The notes under the pieces: model-generated
What the model was told of the DNA's origin: nothing
Database searches by the model: none
The model's input: the letters and a program-made list of their open reading frames with translations, nothing else
Source of the DNA: Sphacelaria rigidula
Lineage: Eukaryota > Phaeophyceae > Sphacelariales
Reading direction: 5' to 3'
Length of the DNA: 32,664 nt
Assembly: GCA_964200075.2 (NCBI GenBank)
Contig: CAXNAA020000038.1
Location: 1 to 32,664, forward strand
Program-made: the position numbers and the translations under genes
In this document: one piece after another, positions 1 to 9,525 of the stretch
Position numbering within the stretch: the stretch's first letter is position 1
Layout: every line of letters starts with the position of its first letter

Positions 1-1769
1 TCCCATTTCGATTTACGTGAAGATTTCGGCTCCCAAAACCATGCACTTTTTTGGGGGGGGGCTATCGTAGAAAGTGTCAACTCTGCCTGTAAGGGTGCGC
101 GAATCCTGCAGCCTATCACTGGTTCATCCTGCCAGTAACGATTCGAATCGGAGCTCGCGGAGTGGATGGCTGCATGCATTCCACAGCAGCAGCTCTACAC
201 GCAAGGTTAACGGTGGTACCAAGGGGTATGCTCACATGTTGTTCGGCCCGTCGCATCAGCACAAATGTGTTGCTTTCACTATAATTAGTTCGAGTTATGT
301 TGCAAAATCGTCAACACAGGAGAAAGCTCCAGGGATACTGTCGTCCTGTGGTGTCTTGATTGTCGTAAGATGCCGGTTCAAGACGTTTCGAAACAGCAGA
401 TACCGTTACGCTCCCGGATGTAGCCGAGAAAGTGGACTTCGTTTCGAACGCCCGAAGTGGCTGTCGGGTTCAGACAGTAATTATGAAGTTGTGCTTGAAG
501 ATCGTCTCGGGAAGTAGGAACCGTTTTCAAACGACACTAGCAAAATTACCTTCCTTGTGAACCCGCCGAGGATATTAACGTGGTCACAATGTATCTTCTA
601 AGCATATTGCCGAAGGTACAGCATACCAGAAGAAGAATGGATTGATTCCCAGCGCCTGGTATCCCAGAGGGGATATTGGAGACTGGGTTGTGATACAGAG
701 AAAACTCGGAAAATTAGTGCTCGTGCTGAAGCTGTTGGTGTATGACTTTGACCACGGAGGCGGTCAAGCTGGGCATATCAACGCCAACGTCGCTGACATG
801 GCCGGTTCGAATTTCGACAGATGTATCTCTTGGGCTGAATCTGGTTCGCGTTGTGGAAAGCGTAAGAAAGCGTGCGGCGAGACAAAACGTTGATCAAAAT
901 TGTACGGGGTGCAGCATTACCGATACAACGATCAACGATAGTATGACAAGTGTGTACTAGGAGGTAGATTAGTTGATTCGGAAGACTACGGACTCACCTC
1001 AACGAAGGCGGTTGGAGAGGGGGTTCAAATCTTTGACGAAAAGCGAGAGGTATCTCTGAAGTGTTCTGCTGGGAATACGCGCGCGATTCTGCAATCGCGA
1101 GGCCAAATGCAGTTCCAGTTCATGATGGGCGCATTTCTTATCTTGTCTGGGACAAGTCCCCGTGTGCTCCTTGAGAGTTTTTTCAAAACACAACTTGCTC
1201 GCAACGGGAAAATCTGTTGAGGTAACAAAATCTACAAAATATATTACATAAATCGCGTTTTGGCGTCTTGAAGACACACACGTCGTCGCAAATCGTTCCT
1301 ACCTGGCCACGTGTCGGCCACTCCACTGAGACCAAAGCCTCGATCACCAGCGGCCAGGTTAGACTCAACGCGTCGCAATGGGAAATTTTGGGATCTTCCC
1401 AGATACGTTGTGCGCCTTCCTCTCTTGCCACCAGCGACCCTTCTCGTTCCCGTCGAGTTTGGTTGAGCGCGTCCGCATAATGTCGCGTCAAGCGTATTAT
1501 CTACAAGTACATCGTGATCCCCACCTAATTTCGGGTTAGGGTCGAGGATGCGGTTGGCGTCAGAGGGTAACCTTGGAGCATATGGTTTAAGTTTCAAGAC
1601 ACAAGTCGATACTATCACCGTTCGCACCACATTATTAGATGAAGATGAGGGGTCAAAGTTATGTTTCAGCGGTCTGTCTCACGCTCTGTATCGCATACTC
1701 GTCTTATGCATCAAAGAACATCGCTAGGAATAAATCAGGGTGGCTACGATCAGGCTTCAGGGTAGCATA
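1..1769. other. No supported gene
   Basis: Short reading frames occur on both strands (the longest are 147 codons at 74-517 plus and 128 codons at 1244-1630 minus), but none has a recognisable domain or convincing splice signals. A G-tract lies at 53-61. A single GGGTTAGGG motif is at about 1533-1541. Confidence 0.4.
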
Positions 1770-2168
1770 TCATTCGTAGATGCTAAAGGCTGGGGCCTGA
1801 AGCTCACGATCAATATTTTTGTCGGCTTCACCTAATTTCGACGCGATATCCGCGTCTGCTGTGGATACAGCTGAGGCTGTAGGGATGTCGAGCCTGCTCT
1901 CTTGAGCAAGGGTACGCACATCAGCCGCACGGCTCCGCGGTGGTGCACTTGTGCATCTCTGGTGTGTAGACGGCAATGGTGGATGAAGGTAGCCGACCTC
2001 TGCATCTGTGAGCCCTAGGACTCCCGGGAAAGCAACCTGTATTTTACAACCCACAAAGTGCATCAAGTACTGATTCAGCCGGGCATTTGACACCAACACA
2101 CGAAGTTGCTTTAAATGACGACTTGAGATGTCAATGAGGATATTGTCCGCCTTGGTCCCGTCGCGGTC
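1770..2168 (-). CDS. Alternative or extra 3' exon candidate
   Basis: After GCGGTAG (AG at 2170-2169) the frame opens with DRDGTKADNILIDISSRHLK and stays open for 132 codons to a stop at 1770. The entry phase (0) fits the donor at 2994, so it could be an alternative last exon of the EF-hand-like gene, or belong to another transcript. The first residues look like a degenerate calcium loop. The tail is Ala/Ser/Asp-rich. I do not recognise the protein. Confidence 0.25.
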   Translation of the reverse strand, partial: DRDGTKADNILIDISSRHLKQLRVLVSNARLNQYLMHFVGCKIQVAFPGVLGLTDAEVGYLHPPLPSTHQRCTSAPPRSRAADVRTLAQESRLDIPTASAVSTADADIASKLGEADKNIDRELQAPAFSIYE

Positions 2169-2257
2169 CTACCGCATCTACTCTGGTTAGGGCTGCGTCC
2201 TGTAGTACTATTATTAGAGACTCCGGGTCTGTCTGGGGCAGTTGCGGGGCTGCTTTT

Positions 2258-2329
2258 CTAACAACATTTTTGTTGCAGAAACTGCAGAAACTCCTGACTT
2301 GAAATAAATCTGAACGCATCTGGAGGAGT
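2258..2329 (-). CDS. Probable terminal exon of the EF-hand-like gene
   Basis: After a pyrimidine-rich acceptor (CTTTTTCAG, AG at 2331-2330) a phase-0 exon encodes TPPDAFRFISSQEFLQFLQQ, then KCC and a stop. Together with the preceding helix it makes a second helix-loop-helix unit. An alternative phase-0 acceptor leads to 2168-1770. Confidence 0.45.
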   Translation of the reverse strand, partial: TPPDAFRFISSQEFLQFLQQKCC

Positions 2330-5300
2330 CTGAAAAAGTCGCACATGTTTCAGACTCAAGGAAGCATAATCGACACCAACATCGAAACTCACGCGCATAC
2401 GGGCGGAACGAACGTGTTGACGGGATTTGTCACTACGAAATTTCGTGTGCCTTTGTGTACCGTTTGCCTCGTAAGCCCGATTTTGTGCAAGTACCCAGAA
2501 CCTAGCCGGCTGAGTGATGATTAAAACATTCCCAAGCTTTGCGTGTAAGGATAAGGAGTAAACACGTTGTTTAGGCATGTATACCGCCCGGCACCCACTA
2601 CTCGAAAATCTGAATCAGATGTTGCATTTTGTCTGTCACACTAGTGCTGTAGTGCATGGCTGTACACACCTCCTTTCTCACGTTTACGAGCGAGCGGGGT
2701 GAATTGGTCGTCGAAATGGTGCATGGCCGCTGTTTGCGCACGATTTGCAGAAAATTGCACTAATCCGTCAAGGCAGCACTAGATCTGCCATAACCTTTCG
2801 GTCACTGCACGGACAACCCCGTGAGGAGGCTACGGCATCAGTTGCTCCCAAGTATTTGCATTTCAATCTAGCCCTTGTGCCGTAGTAACACACTGATTCG
2901 TCCAATCACAGCTTGATGTATGTATGGCCTGAAGCATGCTCAAGCCAGATGTCGATTGGGCATACGTAGAGACGTGCACGTCCGAGCGCGGTACCTCCTT
3001 GTAGGCATTGAGGATCTCCCTGGTTGTCACTAGGCCCTGGCGAAGCTCGAACGAATCACAGAACCGAAGTAGATCTGGAAGAGTCATCTCCCTGTTTGAT
3101 ATATTGAAGGCAAGTGCGGGAAATAAAGTCAACAACATTGTACGCGTTAGCGCGCGTGAGACGGAAGCGATGATATCACGCCCCAGAAATGTTGCTGGCA
3201 ACGATTGGCTTTCTCGGCGAAGTGCGCACACTTGTGTGCAGCACACATCGAACAGAGCTTTTTAAAATATCGAAGGGTCGAGAAGGAAACAGATAGTCAC
3301 AAAGCATCTCGTGGTAGTTTGCGTGAAATATGCGAATCGTGGGAGCCAAGGTCAAGGAGTTGTTTTCGTCGAGTGACTCAGGTGGCGAGCAAAGCACCCA
3401 CTAGATTCAAGCAATACAGTCCGGGGCTGAATTAACCGCAATCAACGTCTTGGTGGGTGTCATGACGATTATATAAAAAGTGAATCCGTGAATGTAAATT
3501 CCCTTTCGTTGGGTGCACGATACAAGAATTATTCGACTGTTATAGCCTATGTACGGGGCAACTGTGCAGGAATCGAACCAATACGCGATTGTGCAGACAT
3601 GAACCCATGAAGATGCGTGCCGGACACGACATGCAAGCGGGAAAAGCTACCAAAACATTGTACAAACAACATGGATGAATCTCAACTCACCACACAGTAC
3701 GCAACTCTGCTATTCATTCTCTACGCGAGTAGTTAAAATGCAGAGAACGTGATGGAAGTAACTATTTTTGCTATCAAAGAGACTCATGAAGCTAAAATCC
3801 GAGTACGGATTGCGAGGTATAAGTCTCACGAGATCAAAGGAACGATAAGCATGAGCAATATCAACGAGGCCTGAAATATTATGCTTTTAATTTCATTGGA
3901 TGTGGTGTCAACAACTTTGCTGCGTCAGGTACAAGTATATTCATCACACTGTTCGTAGGCAAACGCCGCAACACTCCATCAAGTTGCACCCGGTACAACT
4001 ACACAGAGCACACTAGCTACTCTTCTGTTACAACGCCTTCTCTCCAAACCAAATGCAGAGGGAACAGGGGGGGGGGAGATATGTGTCTAGCTGCTTACCT
4101 GCCGCCGGAGGCCAAGAGACGAGCATACGCCTCAAATGCGACGTTCAAGCTGACTCTGTTCCTGTCCAAAACCTGCACGGACGATTTTTCGGGCCATATT
4201 GATAATCTCCTTGTTTCAGGGGGGCTTCTTGGTATCAACGAAGCAACCCTTCCTTCACTCCACGCTAGGTTGTCGGACCTTGAATAGCACTTCCGCAGCT
4301 CGTCAAATTTCGTCGGAGATATTGTCCTTGCAAATATTATCCCGCTTGTGGACGGCGGCAAGCGGAATCATGCAAAGTTTGTCTACAGCAGCAAATTGCA
4401 CTTCACAAAATACAACCAAGGTGTTGGGGTGACAGTTTGATCACTAAGGTGAAGGACAATCAGGCCTACTGTCAAGTCTTATTCCATCAGCGGAAGCATG
4501 AGATCAGCATGGTCTCTATCTCCTTGTGCCGGTAAGTGATGTATCATGCTTTCGTGTATAGGTGCGTATGTCGGCGTTCGATATTAAAATCCACGAGAAG
4601 CGGTACGATACGTGCGATCTCACTCGCAAAAACGACGGACACAAAAACTACGTGAAGCGTTCGGTAAAGATCAACGGTTCGGACCAAAGCTGTGCTTTAC
4701 ATATTTTCTTGAAAATGGAGTGTGTAAATATTTTGTGGTAACAAACTCAGAGACGTCTTCACAGTCGTGGGTGGCCGAAATCGCCAACTAGTTCGCTCTT
4801 ACTGAGAATAAGACTGGATAAGCCTGGCACTGCCGGGGATGGTGTGAAAAGCCTTGCGTCGTGGGAAAACAGCCATAGTACCTCACATTATCAAATTTAC
4901 GCAATTGCGCGGATTTTTCCCCTGCTTCCAACGTCGACAGGTGTTCACCATCACAATACGGAAACGTATCCTGTACGAAACATCTGTAATACCTGCTGCG
5001 CAGCGATACAGCATGAACGTCGACTACTCCAACACTGACTAGAGTATGTGGGGTCGATTCGAGAATTGCTCAAAAATTGAAAACCGTGTTGGCTTCAAGG
5101 CTTTAAACGTGAAAACGCGGTAGTGAATTTGAGTCCACGTTTGACAGTACCTGAATTACTACTACTGTCTCAACCTTGGCATTCGTCTCTGAACAGTATT
5201 GGTTTAAGGCCGCCAAACTTTACGCGGTCAAACAGAGCCAGTGTACGCTTGGAAATGCAGCCTGCGACATGGCCGCACAAATACAATATAGTTGCAAGTG

Positions 5301-6599
5301 ACACGACAGTTCTGGTTGTTCGGCATCAACCGAGCAACGTGTTTGTTCAACTTCATACTTCTTTTTTGTTTGAAAGGGAGAAAAAGTCACCTTCTCAACG
5401 CCCTTCCGCATCAGTCTGGAGCTCGCCATCCGCGCTGTCTGTACCGGGCTAGAGCACACAAAACTGGGTCGAGATGAAGCAGCTGCTTCTCGCGATGCAA
5501 GTGCACTCGTGGGGTCACCGCCCGCAGCACTATCGATACCATTCTCCCCACCCCCGCTGCTGCCACCCTTACCCGCACCCGCTCCCCTCGTATCACCAAC
5601 ATCACCAACATCACCAACATCACCACCATCACCACCGTCACCACCAACACCAACACCAACACCAACACCAACACCCCCAACCCCAATACCAACACCACTA
5701 CCGCTACCGCTACCGCTATCAATCTCATTTCTTGGGTGTATGGTTTCCGTATCGCGCTGGATAATGGTGCCTGCAGCAGATCTCACGGCACCAGGAATAC
5801 CAGTGAGTTTCGGAGCAAGTGATACCTGTTGCAGATGCAAGGAAGATCTTGCACGAGAACACAAGCGCGAAAACTCACACGGCATTTCTTCTTCGTCATA
5901 ATCTGGAAATGCAAATATCTCGCTAGTCTCTCGCAACAGCGTACCGGACTCTTGGCGGGATGACACTGACGTTTGCGCAGCTCGCGGATTTGCGTCATAT
6001 CCACCAATTTCTTGCCCTCGAGATGTCCGCGGACTCACTTCTTCCGAGCCGAACGGCGATTCCACCTGCCCTGATCTCGCCGAAATCATATGAGATAAAG
6101 ACTCGTGTCCCAGAGGCTCCTGCGCCACATCGGGCGCTGATGATGATAGTTGCCGTACCGGTCGGTCAAGCCCAGGGCCGCTGTCTTGGACGCCACGACT
6201 TGTCTCAATTAAGTCAGAGTCCCGCTTGGTAGGTTCGATCAAGCAACTCAGTTTGGGCTCGTTGATCGTCAAACTCGAATCCAGTGCAGATGATGCTGCG
6301 AGTGACGCGAGCGACAAAATAGATGATGCCCGTGGGGATCGCTGCGGTACTTTTGGGGTAGGTGAGGGCTGAGCATTCCGTACCACAACCGAGTCATCAA
6401 CGAGAGAGGGTCGATGCCTAGGCCCGCCGCTCTGTGATCCCGCTGGTGCTTTCCTTGCGCTTGATGTGGGTATTTCCGGGACTACTGGTTGGTCTGTAAG
6501 GGCTAGTAGAATGCTGCGGACTGCGGATGCATTCACAACAACTTTATGTGCTGCCCGCGGAGGGCGGCGAACCGTCTGTTCCGGAATCGTTTGCGCCAT
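2258..6599 (-). CDS. Spliced gene: disordered N-terminus, EF-hand-like C-terminus
   Basis: I inferred this gene from phase-compatible exons. Exon 1 (6599-5573) encodes about 342 residues rich in Ser, Pro and Arg, ending in a Gly/Val/Asp repeat. Later exons are 5261-5175, 4172-4099, 3091-2995 and 2329-2258. The last three join in perfect phase: exon 4172-4099 ends in AG at a CAG/GTAAGC donor, the next starts G-GAG after a CAG acceptor, and the last starts in phase 0 after TTTTTCAG and ends in a stop. The joined C-terminus reads as alternating helices (RNRVSLNVAFEAYARLLA, EMTLPDLLRFCDSFELRQG, REILNAYKE, SQEFLQFLQQ) resembling paired EF-hand-like units without clear calcium ligands. The link from 5175 to 4172 is unresolved, since the phases (1 and 0) need at least one more exon. 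The start is Met at 6599; the frame is open further upstream but only from a GTG. Function is unknown; a scaffold or signalling role is a guess. Confidence 0.5.
2995..3091 (-). CDS. Exon of the EF-hand-like gene
   Basis: The exon is 97 nt: one base plus 32 codons, between AAACAG (AG at 3093-3092) and GAG/GTACCG (GT at 2994-2993). Its first base completes the Arg codon left by the exon at 4172-4099. It encodes EMTLPDLLRFCDSFELRQG and LVTTREILNAYKE, a helix-loop-helix pattern like a degenerate EF-hand. The next intron is 665 bp. Confidence 0.55.
4099..4172 (-). CDS. Exon of the EF-hand-like gene
   Basis: The exon follows a GTGCAG acceptor (AG at 4174-4173) and ends at a near-consensus donor, GGCAG/GTAAGC. 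It encodes VLDRNRVSLNVAFEAYARLL and then ASGG plus two bases. The frame is open upstream to about 4361, so the exon may start earlier. The following intron (3092-4098) is 1007 bp. Confidence 0.55.
5175..5261 (-). CDS. Candidate exon 2 of the EF-hand-like gene
   Basis: An 87-nt exon lies between a CGCAG acceptor (5263-5262) and a CAAG/GTTGAG donor (GT at 5174-5173). It encodes CISKRTLALFDRVKFGG followed by LKPILFRDECQ. The peptide is protein-like (amphipathic helix, then a loop) and differs in frame from the long frame that overlaps it. Entry phase 1 matches the donor at 5573. The exit phase is 1. Confidence 0.45.
5573..6599 (-). CDS. Exon 1 of the EF-hand-like gene
   Basis: This is the first coding exon, beginning MAQTIPEQ. 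The reading frame stays open to 5220, but a strong donor (CGG/GTAAGG, GT at 5572-5571) leaves one base of a codon (phase 1), exactly matching the two bases needed by the exon starting at 5261. The protein is low in hydrophobic residues and rich in Ser, Arg, Pro and acidic stretches, with no recognised domain, so it is probably disordered. It ends in GVG/GVGVG and GDVGDVGD repeats encoded by the imperfect CACCAA-type microsatellite at 5591-5716. If the donor is not used, the frame would add about 117 residues of unremarkable sequence before the stop at 5220. Confidence 0.6.
5591..5716. repeat. Imperfect CACCAA/ACC microsatellite in coding sequence
   Basis: Runs of ATCACCAAC, CACCACCGT and ACCAAC, then CCGCTA repeats, encode the Gly/Val/Asp and Ser/Gly repeats of the minus-strand exon. 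The tract ends about 20 bp before the proposed splice donor. Confidence 0.8.
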
Positions 6600-6945
6600 C
6601 GCTGGCACCGACTGCCTGTATTGGTGAAATAGCGATGGAGCACGGAAGAACACGTCGAAGCTTCTGATCCTTGCTTCACAGAACAGTGTACTGGTATGGC
6701 TGACCGTATGACCAATCTCGTGTCTAGTGCCGAGTTCCCGGTTCGGGTTCACTTCATGTTTGATGTAAGACTGCCAAAATCGCTCGGCCGATCCCTATGC
6801 TGTTATCATGTGCGGGAGACCTGGTGATGGCAGGCAAATGAACGGCTACATGCCAGAGCGAGGTGCTGCTGACGCCAACATTTTCGTCCAATCCCCGGAC
6901 TCCTCGGCTCTAGGGGATACGTTCAGGGAGAGGGACAAGACTTGA

Positions 6946-7012
6946 TCGAACCTTCCCCGAAGACACTCATTTATGAAACGTGCTTAAAACGGTGTCTTCG
7001 GGAGGTTTGAGA
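6946..7012 (-). repeat. Strong stem-loop between two genes
   Basis: Inverted arms 6946-6966 and 6992-7012 share a perfect 11-bp core (CCCGAAGACAC with GTGTCTTCGGG). The outer bases (AACCT with AGGTT) extend it with one or two irregularities, around a 25-nt loop. On the minus strand it lies about 100 nt after the end of the EsV-1-7 gene and about 350 nt before the start of the EF-hand-like gene, so it could sit in a 3' untranslated region. Confidence 0.6.
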
Positions 7013-7110
7013 GCAGAAATGCAATACAAACTTCTTGTTGACAAAATCCCCCGGGTCTCGATAAGGTCAAGCATCGACCTTGATGGTGTTTCAAAGGAAC
7101 AAGACACAGT

Positions 7111-7420
7111 TCAGGCGTACAACCCATACCACTCACCGAAATAAACCGCATAATTACGATGAAGAAAGTATTTTTGTCTGTTCATCTCAACAAGGCGGGG
7201 GGCAGCCTCACCACGATACCACAGTAATTTCCGCAGAGTACCATACCTTAATCGCGTTTGAGCGGAGCTAGCGAGCGTAAAGAGCACGGCGAAAAGTCCT
7301 TCCACGCCCACTCTTTCCTCTCTCTGATGCTGGGAACAGAGAAAGCCATCAGGAGCCCCCCTGCCGGCGCGGGCATAATCTACGCCAACCGCGAGCCGTC
7401 GGCACTCTGGTCGCCCACAC
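7111..7420 (-). CDS. Exon 2 of the EsV-1-7 gene
   Basis: It begins directly with the second Cys/His unit (CGRPEC ... CSQH), which is why the splice junction is convincing. After QHQREERVGVEG the sequence is hydrophobic and then basic, to a stop at 7111. Possible donors (GTATGG near 7250, GTGAGG near 7210) mean the true tail may differ. Confidence 0.6.
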
Positions 7421-9502
7421 CTGTTTGTGTACATAGTAGTTCAAATTTCTGCGTAGCGGCGTTTCAGCGATGCTACGACTACCCACAGCGGAAATGTTTT
7501 TCGCAGCTCTACGCATTATTGTCTGGCCGACGCAGGAAAGCTATATTGGGGAACGACGCGCTACTCCTCGTGATGAAGGCACTCTTGTTCAGCCCAACAT
7601 AAGCCGAGGGAACATATCACGAAGCGAGAACCTCACGATGGAGGGAAGGTTTCGCAGCCATCGTTCGACATCCCAAAGGATCTGAATTGAGTGGGAGGTG
7701 CATCTGAGCCCGAAACCCTACAGATGCCTCGTCTAGTGACTCATAATGACTTTTCTGGACGTATCTCATTATGTTCAAGGATAGTGATAGATAGACTTTG
7801 CGTACCGGAATGTGTCTTTATCTCACCTCGGACTCGTGTCCGTCATGCCATCCAGGCGGTGCTTGCGGCAATACATCGCCTTTGACGCTAGTCCGATAGT
7901 TCCATATCGTGCTGCTTCCGAGCACCCAACGGCTATGCACAGCCTCAACCGGACCTCTCCTCCCTGTGATTTTTGTTCCACTTTTGATCCCGGTACAGGA
8001 TATATCCCACTCGCGATATCAGCACAAGCCAAGAACTTTGTCAAAGGTGGCATTTGTGCCTTTTGGGTGGACCGACTGTTTGATAACGCATCCGTACAGG
8101 CAGCTGTCGCAGACACGGCGGCGTCACTTTGTGTGCGATCGATCGCTTCCCACCACTTCAACGCGAGATCCACGTCAGCGTCGAGAACGGTGACTCCGTC
8201 AACCAGCTTACACGTTTTCACAAATTTCCGTACTCGTAGTAGGGAGACACCGAGTTCTGTCTGCCGGACTCCTGTAGCACCCTCTGCTTCGCCAGGTATA
8301 GCGCTCCGTTTGTTCTCACGTCTATAGTATGGGCGTATACTAGCAGAATCACGGGTGTGGAACGACGAAAAAGAATACCGCTGCGCTCTGTCTCGGAATA
8401 TTGTGGCCACCGTCGCCATTCTTTGACTTTGAGGCGCTAACATCCAGAGTGAGGCTTCAAGCGCGAACACAACTTTCTGGGATAGATGGTCGTCCCATCC
8501 TCCGGACAGTCCACCCCAACGTAAATCTCTCTTCGCTGCATCGACACCGCATACCTCAAGATCCGACACACCCCGCCCGTGTTCTGCCTTTGCATTAATC
8601 GCATTCTTGGTTGGCATCAGCTGGATAGTCCCTGGCAGAAGAAGCTTCCTCACGTGACCTCGCAGATAGGAAGCAGATCGTCCGGATCCCAAGCATTTCC
8701 AATTGTCTGCACCCAGGATACGTCGCATCCGTGCCATCCACACCTCCACACTCCCCCACTGTTCTATCGTTAGTCTACCCGCCTGAGCGGCAAGCTCCTC
8801 GATGTCCACACTGCCCTCCTCGTCTGTATTGATGGCAGGTTCCGCAGAGTTTAATAGTGGCCCCGCGACAGATGGCGGGTGAGATGACCGCCGTGCTCGC
8901 ACCGAAGGGGTAGGGAGCGCCGAATTCTCCTTTGACTCCCCTGGCAATTCCATGGCGAGGACTGAAGCCTGTCCAAGCTGCACTGTCTCTTCCTCAGCGC
9001 AGTTGATAGGCTCAATGTTGGCTGCTGCTGTTGCTGCTGCGTTGGTTCTTGCCGCTGGTGCAAGCTTGGTCATTTTTTGACCAGCTGTTGAACTTTGCGT
9101 GTCGGTGCCGAGTCTACGGAAGCACGTTTTGGTACGTCGCGGTTTGGTGGGTGAGCGTTGCCTGACCAGTGCGGGGTGCAGGGCATCGATCAGCGCGCAA
9201 CGCCGCTTGATACCCGGTGTGTAACCTGTCATGGGTAAATATATATGGCTTACTGTGAAGGATACACAGAGTCTTTCATCCATAGGACTAGTATCGAGCG
9301 CGTCATCTGCTAGGGTTCGGGTTAGGTGAGTCACACTCGGTTTGAAGCCTTCCGACTTCTGACAGCAGGAAAAAACTACGCGATATGTCTTGGTGAATGG
9401 ATCACGAACATACGACGCATTTCGATTATCCACTAAAAGCCCCCAATCCGCGACAAGCATTATGGAACAGTTTGCGATATGCCTACCTAGCCGGTCGACC
9501 AT
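7111..9502 (-). CDS. EsV-1-7 repeat protein, two exons
   Basis: Exon 1 runs from 9502 (or more likely from Met144 at 9073) to 7827. Exon 2 runs from 7420 to a stop at 7111. The stop of the long frame lies inside a GAG/GTGAGA donor (GT at 7826-7825). Skipping 7421-7826 (406 bp) to an ACAAACAG acceptor keeps phase, since AG plus G gives Arg. The last residues of exon 1 form one EsV-1-7 unit: CIAVGC, 17 residues, then CRKH and RLDGM. Exon 2 starts a second unit immediately: CGRPEC, 21 residues, then CSQH. Tandem C-X4-C...C-X2-H units are the hallmark of the EsV-1-7 family, which includes the Ectocarpus developmental regulator IMMEDIATE UPRIGHT; molecular function is unknown, possibly metal binding. 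The middle (around residues 240-310 from 9502) looks folded and the region before it is Ala/Ser/Pro-rich. Further splicing of the tail after 7250 is possible. Confidence 0.7.
7827..9073 (-). CDS. Exon 1 of the EsV-1-7 gene (preferred start)
   Basis: Met at 9073 (MTKLAPAARTN) is preferred to the upstream ATG at 9502. The stretch between them reads like untranslated sequence, and 9502 would sit only 24 bp from the proposed end of the next gene. The frame is nevertheless open from 9535, so a longer protein or an upstream exon cannot be excluded. An internal GTGAGG (in the codons for RGHVRK) could be a further donor. Confidence 0.5.
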
Positions 9503-9525
9503 ATATTCATCTGAGTTAACATAAA

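Noticed and set aside
74-517. 147-codon plus-strand frame
   Set aside because: No domain, no splice context, and similar-length frames occur on both strands in this region; treated as chance.
1244-1630. 128-codon minus-strand frame
   Set aside because: Overlaps other open frames and shows no recognisable motif.
3565-3600. B-box-like GGTTCGATTCC on the minus strand
   Set aside because: The flanking bases do not form a T stem and no A box is found at the expected distance.
5509-5901. Pro/Thr/Ser- or His-rich plus-strand frames
   Set aside because: They are antisense translations of the microsatellite within the minus-strand exon.
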